Positions 35,135 through 44,095 of a DNA stretch of 64,000 nucleotides are shown here, one piece after another. The position numbers and the translations under genes are program-made. Positions within the stretch are counted from its first letter, which is position 1; every line of letters starts with the position of its first letter. The stretch is from an uncultured Granulosicoccus sp. GTDB taxonomy: Bacteria > Pseudomonadota > Gammaproteobacteria > Granulosicoccales > Granulosicoccaceae. The stretch is taken from assembly GCA_947495035.1 (NCBI GenBank), contig CANLXI010000011.1, forward strand, positions 1-64,000, in the 5' to 3' direction. The notes below the pieces were generated by a model. The model saw only the letters and a program-made list of their open reading frames with translations, did no database searches and had not been told where the DNA came from.

Positions 35135-35560
35135 ATGTCACAGATAATCGAATTCATTGGTAACCACACACTGCTGTTTGTTGCATTCGTTGCGACACTG
35201 GGCATGCTGGTATATACCGAATACATGCGGATCTCCTCCGCCAACACGGCGCTCTCGCCGTTCGAGGCCACCCAGAAGATGAATGCCGGTGAGGCCATCA
35301 TCATCGATGTCCGGGACGATGCGGAGTACAAATCAGGCCATCTGCTCAATGCCCGCAACTTCCCCGTCGGCAAATTCGATGAGCGAATGCACGAGCTCGA
35401 GAAATTCAAGGACAAGGAAGTGCTGGTGTACTGCGATAGCGGCATGCGGGCCACCCGGGCCCTGGCCAAGCTCAAGAAAAACGGCTTCACCAGTCTGTTT
35501 TCCCTGAATGGTGGCCTGGCCGCCTGGGAAAAAGCCAACCTGCCCACTGTAACGCGTTGA
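35135..35560 (+). CDS. Membrane-anchored rhodanese-like protein (YibN-like)
   Basis: 141 residues from ATG 35135. An N-terminal membrane segment (GNHTLLFVAFVATLGMLVY) is followed by a rhodanese domain with active-site loop YCDSGMRATRA. IIIDVRDDAEYKSGHL is the family's CH2A region. It is the first gene of the conserved rhodanese-grx-secB group, like E. coli yibN-grxC-secB. It may carry sulfur or assist membrane protein quality control. Confidence 0.9.
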   Translation: MSQIIEFIGNHTLLFVAFVATLGMLVYTEYMRISSANTALSPFEATQKMNAGEAIIIDVRDDAEYKSGHLLNARNFPVGKFDERMHELEKFKDKEVLVYCDSGMRATRALAKLKKNGFTSLFSLNGGLAAWEKANLPTVTR

Positions 35561-35562
35561 TC

Positions 35563-35856
35563 ATGAGTGATTCGGAAACTGTAGACAGCAAATCAGGCCC
35601 ATCCATCGTCATGTACGAGTCGGACTGGTGCGGATTCTGTCGGGCCGCCCGCAGGCTGCTCGATGCCAAGGGCTGGAGCTACGAGAGCCGCAATGTCGAT
35701 GGCAATGCAGAGTTGCGTGCCGAGATGCAGAAGCTCAGTGGCAGAACCTCGGTGCCGCAGATCTTCTTCGGCGATCGGCACATTGGCGGATTCGACGACA
35801 TGGCCGCACTGGAAAGTGACGGCGAACTTGACGACGCTTACGCGTCCATTCGATAA
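35563..35856 (+). CDS. grxC: Glutaredoxin 3-like protein
   Basis: 97 residues. The dithiol active site CGFC lies in MYESDWCGFCRAARRLL, and TSVPQIFFGDRHIGGFDD supplies the cis-Pro and glutathione-binding GG motif. It reduces disulfides with glutathione. The N-terminus is about 15 residues longer than E. coli GrxC. It starts 2 bp after the rhodanese stop and precedes secB by 23 bp. Confidence 0.92.
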   Translation: MSDSETVDSKSGPSIVMYESDWCGFCRAARRLLDAKGWSYESRNVDGNAELRAEMQKLSGRTSVPQIFFGDRHIGGFDDMAALESDGELDDAYASIR

Positions 35857-35879
35857 ATTTCAGGTAGACAGGCACAGTA

Positions 35880-36392
35880 ATGGCAGACGAGAACCAGAAA
35901 GACAGCGAAGCGGCAGCAGCCAGCGAGGCTCCTCAGCAGCTTTTCAAGATTCAGCGGGTATATCTGAAGGATGTCTCCTACGAATCTCCGCAGACACCTG
36001 CGGTATTCGTCGGCAACACTTCCTGGCAACCGAATGTGTCATTGCACCTGAATACCGAGAGCACCAAGCTCGAAAACGACATGTACGAGTGCGTGCTGAC
36101 GGTCACCGCGACCGTCAAGCTGGGTGAAGACGTCGCCTATCTGTGCGAAATCAAGCAGGCCGGACTGTTTCTGGTCCGTGGGTTCGACCAGCAGCGACTG
36201 GGGCCCATGCTGGGCAGTTTCTGCCCCAACCTGCTGTTTCCCTTCGCTCGTGAAGAGATTGCATCGCTGGTGCAGAAGGGTGGTTTTCCGCAACTGCTGC
36301 TCGACCCCGTCAATTTCGATGCGCTCTACGCACAGCATGTTCAGGCAGCGGCTGCCAAGCAGAACGCCCCTGCACCTGAAACGGAGCAGTAG
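35880..36392 (+). CDS. secB: Protein-export chaperone SecB
   Basis: 170 residues. The core FKIQRVYLKDVSYESPQTP, CEIKQAGLFLVRGF and CPNLLFPFAREEIASLVQKG are SecB hallmarks. As a tetramer it keeps precursors unfolded and delivers them to SecA. The N-terminus and C-terminus are acidic and flexible. It closes the rhodanese-grx-secB group and is convergent with trmL, an arrangement common in gammaproteobacteria. Confidence 0.96.
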   Translation: MADENQKDSEAAAASEAPQQLFKIQRVYLKDVSYESPQTPAVFVGNTSWQPNVSLHLNTESTKLENDMYECVLTVTATVKLGEDVAYLCEIKQAGLFLVRGFDQQRLGPMLGSFCPNLLFPFAREEIASLVQKGGFPQLLLDPVNFDALYAQHVQAAAAKQNAPAPETEQ

Positions 36393-36414
36393 ACCCATTG
36401 CCGGCCTGCGCTGC

Positions 36415-36439
36415 ACCGGGTGGCAAGACGCCGCCCGGT
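36415..36439. terminator. Hairpin between secB and trmL
   Basis: ACCGGGTGGC (36415-36424) pairs with GCCGCCCGGT (36430-36439) over ten positions including one G-U, with a 5-nt loop. It touches the trmL stop codon. There is no U-run on either side, so it may be a shared, Rho-aided 3' end. Confidence 0.45.
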
Positions 36440-36934
36440 TCAGAGCAGAGCCGGGAAGTCCAGCTGCCGTAGAACCTCATAGGTGATGATGGCAACCGCG
36501 TTGGACAGATTCAGGCTGCGACTGTCGGCCTGCATCGGAATTCTCACCCTGGCCGTGACCTCCGGCCCCTCCAGCACCGCCTCCGGTAGCCCGCGACTCT
36601 CCGGGCCGAACAACAGCACATCACCCGGCTGATAATCCGGCTGATGATAGGCAACCGAGCCTCTGGTGCTGACCGCAAACACCCGCAACGACTCCCTGCC
36701 TTTGCCCAGGACAGCCAGACAATCGCTCAGCGTGGCGTGAACCTGCACGCGGGCAGTCTCGTGGTAATCCAGTCCTGCCCGTCGCAAGGCCTTCTCCTCG
36801 AGTGAGAATCCCAGAGGTTCCACCAGATGCAATCCGGCGCCGGTATTGGCACACAGGCGGATCAGATTGCCGGTATTGGGCGGAATCTCGGGCTCGTAGA
36901 GCACGATATGCAGTGGTTGTGAATGGACTGTCAT
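36440..36934 (-). CDS. trmL: tRNA (cytidine(34)-2'-O)-methyltransferase TrmL
   Basis: 164 residues from ATG 36934. SPOUT family signatures are clear: LYEPEIPPNTGNLIRLCANTG at the start (given here in part), LHLVEPLGFSLEEKALRRAGLDY, LLFGPESRGLP and the C-terminal knot IPMQADSRSLNLSNAVAI. It methylates the wobble base of certain leucine tRNAs with SAM. The open frame begins nine codons earlier, but ATG 36934 fits the family. Confidence 0.95.
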   Translation of the reverse strand: MTVHSQPLHIVLYEPEIPPNTGNLIRLCANTGAGLHLVEPLGFSLEEKALRRAGLDYHETARVQVHATLSDCLAVLGKGRESLRVFAVSTRGSVAYHQPDYQPGDVLLFGPESRGLPEAVLEGPEVTARVRIPMQADSRSLNLSNAVAIITYEVLRQLDFPALL

Positions 36935-37158
36935 GCAGGGCTTCGCGTTGGAAAAAGGCATTATCGGTGGCGATAATGTGTCTTCATGTTACTTACGGAT
37001 CGCTGATGGGCGATAACTGATGACACAGGTAAACAATTGCTTGCCCGCTATCGGCTTCCGCACTATGGTTGAGTCTGGCAAAGCCGGTAACTGGCACCTT
37101 CATTGCTGGGTATTTTACCAACGGGTGGGTGGCTATCGCTGAATGACAAGTGTCTGCA

Positions 37159-38139
37159 ATGAACCATTATGATCTGAGTGTCGAAACCGGGAGACGGCAT
37201 TACTACTCGTCTTCCCAGGGACCGTTCTACAACGCGAACAACATCTTCATGTTCTATGGCGGTGGTGAGCGTGGTCAGACGGTGGAAAACGTCATCCGCG
37301 CCCTGCGTCGGGGCGAGGGCATCCAGCACGTGCACGGTGAACGTGGCAGCGGCAAGACCATGCTGTCTCTGGTCATCAGCGATCGCCTCAAGCACCGCTT
37401 CAACACCATCCGTTACGACATCCCGGAAATCTCGGCCTCACTGTTGCTGCGCCATCTGCTGATCGAACTGCTACCGCAGAAGGCAGACCTCATATCGGCT
37501 CAACAGGCTCAGGAGGGTGCCGAGCAGGGCGCCATCGATACCGCACTGGATGGCATCCTGCAGCAACTGGAACAACCACAGCCAGCCACCTTCAAGCCGT
37601 TTGTCCTGATCATCGATTCGCAGGCAGAGGCCGATCCGGAAACCGTCCGCATTCTGGAGGCTCTGTGCCGTGTGCGGGTCAATGATCGAGCGGTGCTGCA
37701 TTGCGTGATGTTTCATCGCGTCAGTGAACAGGCAGCACGATCGGTCAATGCACATGCGGCTTCCGCTCAGCAGGACAATCATCACTGGTTGCGTCGACTG
37801 ACGCTGGCCGAGATCAATGAATACCTGAAGCATCACATGATGCTGTTCGATTTCAATCGACGCGATCTGTTTACTCGGGAGATGGCCTATTTCATTGCCG
37901 ATCGTTCGGAGGGCGTGTTTCGCTCCATCAATACCCTGGCCAGAAACGCCTTTACCATCGCCAATCTGGAAGACGCCGACAAGCTATCCATGTCACATTT
38001 GCTGATGGCCGGGTTGCCGCCGCGTCCGGAACCCTCGACCAGAGCCGGTTTTCTGTCACGACATCGTGGTCAGCTGGTTGCACTGCTGGGGACCTGCGTT
38101 GTAGGATGGGCCACGTTGGCGGTCATTCTGCTCAAGTAG
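37159..38139 (+). CDS. MshM/ExeA-like AAA ATPase with C-terminal membrane segment
   Basis: 326 residues. The N-terminal MNHYDLSVETGRRHYYSSSQ and Walker A HGERGSGKT (Lys66) match the ExeA/GspA/MshM group. The Walker B region reads FVLIIDSQAE, so the usual catalytic Glu after Asp is replaced by Ser. A membrane segment (LVALLGTCVVGWATLAVILL) is at the extreme C-terminus. In MSHA and type II systems such ATPases help place the secretin in the peptidoglycan. It leads the pilus locus, 116 bp before the secretin gene. Confidence 0.85.
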   Translation: MNHYDLSVETGRRHYYSSSQGPFYNANNIFMFYGGGERGQTVENVIRALRRGEGIQHVHGERGSGKTMLSLVISDRLKHRFNTIRYDIPEISASLLLRHLLIELLPQKADLISAQQAQEGAEQGAIDTALDGILQQLEQPQPATFKPFVLIIDSQAEADPETVRILEALCRVRVNDRAVLHCVMFHRVSEQAARSVNAHAASAQQDNHHWLRRLTLAEINEYLKHHMMLFDFNRRDLFTREMAYFIADRSEGVFRSINTLARNAFTIANLEDADKLSMSHLLMAGLPPRPEPSTRAGFLSRHRGQLVALLGTCVVGWATLAVILLK

Positions 38140-38255
38140 CAATCGAGCCAAACACCGTAGTCATGAAGGTTCAAACCGGGCACAGGTAGTCAGCCCGGAC
38201 CCGAGTTGCCAGGAAGGCGACGCTGCCAGATGCCATCAGGTATCCGGCAAGACAA

Positions 38256-39854
38256 ATGGAGTTGTCTGTGTATCGTGCACATCTCATCGTGATTGCAGCC
38301 GCACTGGTGTTGTCCGGCTGCGAAGCATCACTGGCGCGCCTTCCCGGCGAGCGCTTTGAATCACACACCCCTTTTCTGTTGCCGGACGACCCACTGTCAC
38401 TGGGCCAGTTTGTGCAGCCGCCCCTGTCGACGACGGATGAGCCGGCAGACGCTGCCGATACAAGCCCGGTTGCGGCGAGTACGGCGGCACGCGATCTGTT
38501 CGATGTCAATGCGGTCAATGCCCCACTGGGGGCTCTGCTGCATGCGCTGGCCACCGAAGCAGGGATCGAGCTGCAGTTGCAGGGCAAGCTGGATGAACGC
38601 GTCACCCTGAGGCTGGAGCAACGCAGTCTGCCGGTATTGATCGATGCTCTCGCGCAGCAGACTGAATTTGCCTGGACCCTGCAGGACAAGCGTCTGCAGG
38701 TGCATAACGGCAGGGCCTATGCCTTTACCTATCCGGTGGATTACCTGAACATGGACCGGCGTACCGAGAGCAGCGTCGGGCTGGCGACGCAGGTGGGAAC
38801 CATCAATGCCTCGGACTCCAGCGCCCATTCCATCGCCAACAGCTCGCAGACCCGCCTGGAGAACAGCAGTGAACATCGATTCTGGGATTCACTGCACAGT
38901 GATATCGAACGACTGGTCTCGCAGCAGACGGGCGATGCGGCTCCGGCTCGATACACGATCAATCGAGAAGCCGGCTTGCTCAATCTGCACGCCGTCCCGC
39001 CCGTGCATCGCATCATTCAGCGCTATCTCGAACAATTGCACGACAGTGCCGGACGACAGGTACTGATCGAGGCCACGGTGGTAGAGGTCACTCTGTCGGA
39101 CAGTTTCGACGCGGGGGTGGACTGGCAGCTGCTGGCAAACAGCGTCAATGGCGTCAGCGCCGTCCAGGCCCTGACTGGTGCACCGCTGGTGAATGCCGAG
39201 TCTCTGGGCAGAGTGGTACCACCGGCCGGCATGATCAGTCTGGTCCAGCAGGGCAGGCACGCTGATGTCGGTGCAACCCTGTCACTGCTGGAGCAGTTCG
39301 GCGATGTCAGGATTCTGTCCAGACCGCGCATCATTGCCCTGAACAACCAGTCCTCGGTATTGAAGGTGGTGGATAACCGGGTGTACTTCACGGTCAACAT
39401 CGAAAGACGGCAAAGCGAGACACGCGACGAAATCGTCACTGAAACGGAGATTCACACGGTGCCGGTAGGGCTGGTGATGAATGTCACGCCGCAGATCAGC
39501 AGCAACGGGGCGGTGATGCTCAATGTACGCCCCACCCTGTCGCGCATTCTAGGATTCGTCAATGACCCCAATCCGGAGCTGGCAGAGGCCAATGTCCGCA
39601 ATGGCGTGCCGGAAATACAGGTCCGAGAGATGGAATCCATGCTGAAGGTGCAAAGCGGCAATATGGCGATCATCGGCGGTCTGATGCAGGAGACCAGTGA
39701 GAACAGCAACTCTGGCCTGCCTGCCCTGGGGCGCGTGCCGCTGGTCAGGCAGTTGTTTTCGCAGCGCTCGCGCAACCGACGTCAGACAGAGTTGCTCATT
39801 GTCCTGCGCCCCACCGTCATAGCAACCGACTCTCGAGTGCTGGCAAGGCGATGA
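38256..39854 (+). CDS. MshL-like secretin, outer-membrane lipoprotein
   Basis: 532 residues. Lipobox LSGC (Cys22) after a short signal. An STN-type N-terminal domain (about 85-150, FDVNAVNAPLGALLHALATE) and a secretin core follow, with VLIEATVVEVTLSD, ILSRPRIIALNNQ and a late GNMAIIGGLMQE and TELLIVLRPTVI. This layout with a single N-domain resembles MshL of MSHA pili rather than PilQ. It would form the outer-membrane channel. It overlaps the assembly ATPase gene by 4 nt (ATGA). Confidence 0.9.
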   Translation: MELSVYRAHLIVIAAALVLSGCEASLARLPGERFESHTPFLLPDDPLSLGQFVQPPLSTTDEPADAADTSPVAASTAARDLFDVNAVNAPLGALLHALATEAGIELQLQGKLDERVTLRLEQRSLPVLIDALAQQTEFAWTLQDKRLQVHNGRAYAFTYPVDYLNMDRRTESSVGLATQVGTINASDSSAHSIANSSQTRLENSSEHRFWDSLHSDIERLVSQQTGDAAPARYTINREAGLLNLHAVPPVHRIIQRYLEQLHDSAGRQVLIEATVVEVTLSDSFDAGVDWQLLANSVNGVSAVQALTGAPLVNAESLGRVVPPAGMISLVQQGRHADVGATLSLLEQFGDVRILSRPRIIALNNQSSVLKVVDNRVYFTVNIERRQSETRDEIVTETEIHTVPVGLVMNVTPQISSNGAVMLNVRPTLSRILGFVNDPNPELAEANVRNGVPEIQVREMESMLKVQSGNMAIIGGLMQETSENSNSGLPALGRVPLVRQLFSQRSRNRRQTELLIVLRPTVIATDSRVLARR

Positions 39855-41356
39855 AGCCGGATAGCCAGATATTCGTGCAGTCGCTGCAACAGCTGATACC
39901 CAGCCCGGAGGCCACGGCCTGTCTGACCGAGGCCGCTGCGAGGAGATTGCAACTGGTGCCCTTGGCCAGAAACCGGGTCGAGCAACGGGATTCTCTGCTG
40001 GTTGCCTGTGCCGATCCGTCGGATCAGGCCGTACTGGAAAGGCTCGAACGCCAGGTACCTGTGGGCATCAATCCTGTCCTGATAGCGGCGGACGCTGCGG
40101 AGATTCCCGGTGCCATCGACAAATGCTATTCCAGCACTGCAACTCTGGACGAGCTGTTGGAGCTCTGCAGACAGCCGGCAACAGCAATGCAACTGTTGCA
40201 GAATCAGCCCGATGCCATTGTCAGGCTGCTGGAATATCTGCTCCTGGCCGCACGGCGACAACGTGCGTCCGACATGCACCTGTCTCCGGAAGGGCGACAC
40301 TTGCACGTCAGGTTTCGCGTCGATGGCGTGCTGCGACATTTCTCGACACTGAGCAAATCGGTGCACAACGGCCTGCTGGTCAGAATCAAGATCCTGTCAT
40401 CCGTGGATATTGCCGAAACGCGTCGACCACAGGATGGGCAGTTCAGTCAGTTCATGGATGGTAGCGTCATCGACTTTCGGGTGTCGTGTTTTCCGACGGT
40501 CAATGGACAGAATACCGTCATTCGACTGCTGGATTCACACTGCAGGTATGACTCTCTGCAGCGCCTGAATCTGCCTCAGGACCTGTATCAGGCACTGGCA
40601 GGGCTTGCGCACCGACCGGAAGGCCTGCTGGTGATCTGCGGTCCAACCGGTTCCGGCAAGAGCAATACGCTACATGCCCTGATCAACGAACGTGACGCCG
40701 AATCCCTGAACATCATGACTCTGGAAGATCCGGTGGAGATCGCCATGGCAGGTATCCGGCAGTCGAGCATCGATGCCGAACACGCCATGGACTTCGCGCA
40801 AGGGGTACGTGGCCTGCTCAGACAGGATCCGGATGTGCTGCTTATCGGGGAAGTGCGCGATATCCCCAGTTGTGCCATGGCCTTGCGAGCGGTGATGTCC
40901 GGTCATCAGCTGTTGACGACGGTGCATGCCAGCTCGGCAATGGCAGGTCTTGCCCGGTTGAAGGAGCTGGGGGCGCTGGCCGGGCAATTGGCCGAGAACC
41001 TGATGGCGATCGCATCTCAACGCTTGGTACGCAGGTTCTGTCAGGAATGTGAAGGTCGCCGGGACCGATGCCAGGCCTGTCAGGGGAGCGGGTATCAGGG
41101 ACGGCAGTTGATCATGGAGTTACTGCTGATCACTCCACCTCTGGCAGCCCTGATCGCGAAGGATGAGCCTGCACAGGTATTGCTCGAATGCGCCAGAACA
41201 CAGGGGTTCAGAACCCTCAGAGAGCAGGGTGAAGGATTGGTCAGACAGGGATTGACCAGTCGCAAGGAGATCGAACGCGTACTGGGCCGAGAGGATCGGC
41301 CGGGTTCTCGGAGCACAGGACAAGGAGAGTTGAGTAATGCAATCGAACATTCATGA
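39851..41356 (+). CDS. Type II/IV secretion assembly ATPase (MshE/GspE-like)
   Basis: 501 residues. A short N-terminal domain of the GspE-N/MshEN type is followed by the ATPase core: Walker A GPTGSGKS (Lys270), Asp box LEDPVEI, Walker B DPDVLLIGEVRD and His box TTVHASSAM. A four-cysteine metal site, CQECEGRRDRCQACQGSGY, lies late, as in GspE and PilB. It powers subunit insertion at the cytoplasmic face. It overlaps both neighbours: 4 nt before and 20 nt after. Confidence 0.93.
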   Translation: MKPDSQIFVQSLQQLIPSPEATACLTEAAARRLQLVPLARNRVEQRDSLLVACADPSDQAVLERLERQVPVGINPVLIAADAAEIPGAIDKCYSSTATLDELLELCRQPATAMQLLQNQPDAIVRLLEYLLLAARRQRASDMHLSPEGRHLHVRFRVDGVLRHFSTLSKSVHNGLLVRIKILSSVDIAETRRPQDGQFSQFMDGSVIDFRVSCFPTVNGQNTVIRLLDSHCRYDSLQRLNLPQDLYQALAGLAHRPEGLLVICGPTGSGKSNTLHALINERDAESLNIMTLEDPVEIAMAGIRQSSIDAEHAMDFAQGVRGLLRQDPDVLLIGEVRDIPSCAMALRAVMSGHQLLTTVHASSAMAGLARLKELGALAGQLAENLMAIASQRLVRRFCQECEGRRDRCQACQGSGYQGRQLIMELLLITPPLAALIAKDEPAQVLLECARTQGFRTLREQGEGLVRQGLTSRKEIERVLGREDRPGSRSTGQGELSNAIEHS

Positions 41357-42446
41357 GCATGTCGGTTTAGTTGGAGAATGGTCCGCCAGGCTGAGACTGC
41401 CCGTTTCGCCGGAGGCAGTGGCGCTGTCGCTGTTTCACCTGTCTCATCTGCTGCGCGCCGGGGTTGGCCTGAACGAGGCACTGCACGAGGTCCAGCTGCT
41501 GGAGCAAGGCCGGCGCATGCGATCGCTGTGGGGCGGCATTGCGGAGGGGGTGCGTTGCGGCGACTCGCTGTCACAGGTCATGGCTGTCTGGCCGGGTGCC
41601 TTCGATGAATCGATCATTGCGCTGATCAAGGCCGGCGAGGCGAACGGGGAACTGGAACAGGCCTGTGCGTCCTGTTGCGAAGTGCTGGAGTGGAGGGTGT
41701 CTACGCGCAGCAGACTGTTCACCGCCTTGCTTTATCCAGCCTTCGCCCTGCTGGTGCTGACGGCGGTTCTGATCTTTCTGTTCGTGTCGGTAGTGCCGTC
41801 ACTGGAGGCGTTTTTGAGCGCCTCTCAAGGTACGCTGGCCTGGCATTCGCGTGCGCTTCTGCACGTGTCCGACTGGTTGACAAAGGCCTGGCTACCCACG
41901 TCGGCGGGCCTGGTCCTGCTGGTCTTGCTCATCGTTGCTCTGCGGCAATCACTGTCGGCATTCAGATTGCTCAGTGATCGCTGTGTGCTGCGGTTGCCTG
42001 TCATCGGGACTCTGCTCGTCCAGTTGTCCCTGAGCCGCTATGCCAGCATCTGTGGCCGCCTCTACCGTAGTGGGGTAGAGCTGAGTCACGCGCTGCAACT
42101 CAGTGAAGGGGTCTTGCGCAATAGCGCACTGAAGCAGTCGTTTTCCCGCATTCGTACCGCGCTGATCGCAGGTTCGACCTTGTCGGAATCGATGGATGGC
42201 AGCCCGCATCTGCCCGCCTCATTCCGTCGGATCCTGGCAGCCGGTGAGTCCGCCGGGGCGTTGGATCAGGCCTTGTCACAGGCAGGAGATCAGCACTATC
42301 GGCTTGCAAGGCTGCAGCTTGATCGCCTCGAGCGTCTGGTGGGTCCTCTGACCCTGACAGTGGTGGGAGGCAATCTGTTGTGGGTCATCATCTCGGTCAT
42401 GGGCCCTGTCTACGAATCAGCCATTGAAGCGGTGCTACTGTCATGA
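41337..42446 (+). CDS. Inner-membrane platform protein, type II secretion F family (MshG-like)
   Basis: 369 residues. Two T2SSF domains repeat the pattern: LFHLSHLLRAGVGLNEALHE with a following EANGELEQA, and LSLSRYASICGRLYRSGVELSHALQ with GESAGALDQALSQ. Three membrane segments are visible (around 130-155, 180-205 and 340-365). It is the inner-membrane core of the pilus assembly platform that contacts the ATPase. AGGAGA within the upstream gene gives its ribosome site; the stop overlaps the next ATG. Confidence 0.92.
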   Translation: MQSNIHEHVGLVGEWSARLRLPVSPEAVALSLFHLSHLLRAGVGLNEALHEVQLLEQGRRMRSLWGGIAEGVRCGDSLSQVMAVWPGAFDESIIALIKAGEANGELEQACASCCEVLEWRVSTRSRLFTALLYPAFALLVLTAVLIFLFVSVVPSLEAFLSASQGTLAWHSRALLHVSDWLTKAWLPTSAGLVLLVLLIVALRQSLSAFRLLSDRCVLRLPVIGTLLVQLSLSRYASICGRLYRSGVELSHALQLSEGVLRNSALKQSFSRIRTALIAGSTLSESMDGSPHLPASFRRILAAGESAGALDQALSQAGDQHYRLARLQLDRLERLVGPLTLTVVGGNLLWVIISVMGPVYESAIEAVLLS

Positions 42447-44095
42447 GCCGCTGGAAGCTGATGGGTGGCACCGGGACCGATCGACGGATCGTGCTGGTAC
42501 TGCACGGAGACCAGGCGTTCTGGTTCCGCGAAGGAGGTCCGAACGGAATCGAGAGCTTTACCGAAACCATCGAGAATGGCGGGCCTGAACTGCATTCCTG
42601 CTGCCCCTGGATCAGGCCTGCGTCCGGTAGTGCCATGCCTTGTGTTCATCTGGTGCTGGATAGTCACCTGGACGAAGTGGACCGAGTCAGAGTGCCGGGT
42701 CTGTCCGGTGGCTGGCTCCGTCACCTGCAATGCTGGCGCATGCGGCGACAGCTACGTGCCGACTACCCGACAGCCGGTATGCACACGCTGGCTGCCAATG
42801 CCGCCCCGGATGCCTTGAGTATCGTGCACAACCTGATTCCCGAGCACTGGCAGAGTTGGCTTGCCCTGTTGCAGAAAGAGCACGTTACCGTGTCGCATGT
42901 CGTTACCAGCCTCGAACTGCTTTGCCGGTTGTCCGGCGGGCACAGTGACCTCAAGGGCGGGCCGGTGTTGTTCGCAAGTCGTGTCGGTGAGTACACACGA
43001 CATCTGCTGCTTGATGATGGCGTGCCGGTCTTCATGCGTCTGGTGCCCACCGAGGGGACTGCGCAGACTCTCGCGGGGAATGCCGCCATCGACGAAACTC
43101 TGGAACACGTTCGCAGGCAGATCATCAGATCCGCTGAAATTCCTGTGATCGCATTCATGGAGACCGCCGATGACAAGCCTGTGGCGGCGGCCTGCATGGC
43201 TCTGGCAACTCTGTGCCTGACCGGAGAGGCGCACTGGCGACGAGTCTCCCCTGAGGCAGACGCGCTGGCCGATACATCGACAGACACTCGTCCCGGCGAC
43301 TCGACCAACGTCAGCGACCGTAAAGGCAGCATTGTGGCGTGGCTCAGACGTCTTGCCGGACGAGGTCGCCGAAGGCACGGGCAGCGATGGCGATTGACGG
43401 CCGCGCATCGATTTGCCGACGATCTGTTGCAGGTATCCGTGACCCGAAATGCAATGCAGGCACGTATCCGACAACTGCAGAAAGCGACCTTGATCTGTGT
43501 CTGGGTGGCAGCGGCGACGGTCGTTGTTGCCTCGGTGCATGGGGTTGCCAGTGCGCGGGACAGAGCGCGTCTTGGTCGGCAGCAGCAACAGGTGACGGGT
43601 CAGATCGAACATCTGTCGTCGCAAGCAAGTGCATTGCATCGCCATCCGGCTTTCGTGGTCAGTGCCATGGAGAGAATCGCCGCTTACCAGAGCATGGGGA
43701 CGGTGAACGCCGCAGAGGTGCTGGCAACAGTCGCAGAGGCGCTTGAGCAGTTCCCGGCGCTGCTGCTCGATGACATCGCCTGGTCGGTCGTTCACGATGA
43801 GGCGGGAGACACCGTGCTTGCCACGATGAGTCAGGCACCTTCCCGCGACCGGCTGTGGCAGGAGGGGACATCGCAGGCAGGGGTGCAGGTCGAACTGGGT
43901 GGTCTGGTCGTCAGTGAGCAAGGGTTGAGAGAACAGCAGCGAACCCTGCAGGGCTTCGCCGATTACCTGCAAGCCATGCCGGGCGTGTCCGCGGTGACAC
44001 TGATCGAATCGCCCCTGAGTGTGGCCCGTTCCAGCAAGCATCTGTCCGGCGGCGAATCCGCTTATCGACTGTCGCTGCTGATGGGAGTTTCCTGA
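42443..44095 (+). CDS. Large GspL-like (PilM-PilN-type) inner-membrane protein
   Basis: 550 residues with no strong family match. A soluble region of about 345 residues, probably cytoplasmic, precedes one membrane segment (about 348-368, TLICVWVAAATVVVASVHG) and a periplasmic part with a coiled section and an alpha-beta end (VQVELGGLVV ... LPAMPGVSAVTLIES-like). The layout equals a fusion of PilM and PilN, or GspL. Context, between the platform and the PilO-like gene, is the main reason for the call. A Ser/Thr/Asp-rich segment near 280-300 may be a flexible joint. Confidence 0.7.
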   Translation: MSRWKLMGGTGTDRRIVLVLHGDQAFWFREGGPNGIESFTETIENGGPELHSCCPWIRPASGSAMPCVHLVLDSHLDEVDRVRVPGLSGGWLRHLQCWRMRRQLRADYPTAGMHTLAANAAPDALSIVHNLIPEHWQSWLALLQKEHVTVSHVVTSLELLCRLSGGHSDLKGGPVLFASRVGEYTRHLLLDDGVPVFMRLVPTEGTAQTLAGNAAIDETLEHVRRQIIRSAEIPVIAFMETADDKPVAAACMALATLCLTGEAHWRRVSPEADALADTSTDTRPGDSTNVSDRKGSIVAWLRRLAGRGRRRHGQRWRLTAAHRFADDLLQVSVTRNAMQARIRQLQKATLICVWVAAATVVVASVHGVASARDRARLGRQQQQVTGQIEHLSSQASALHRHPAFVVSAMERIAAYQSMGTVNAAEVLATVAEALEQFPALLLDDIAWSVVHDEAGDTVLATMSQAPSRDRLWQEGTSQAGVQVELGGLVVSEQGLREQQRTLQGFADYLQAMPGVSAVTLIESPLSVARSSKHLSGGESAYRLSLLMGVS

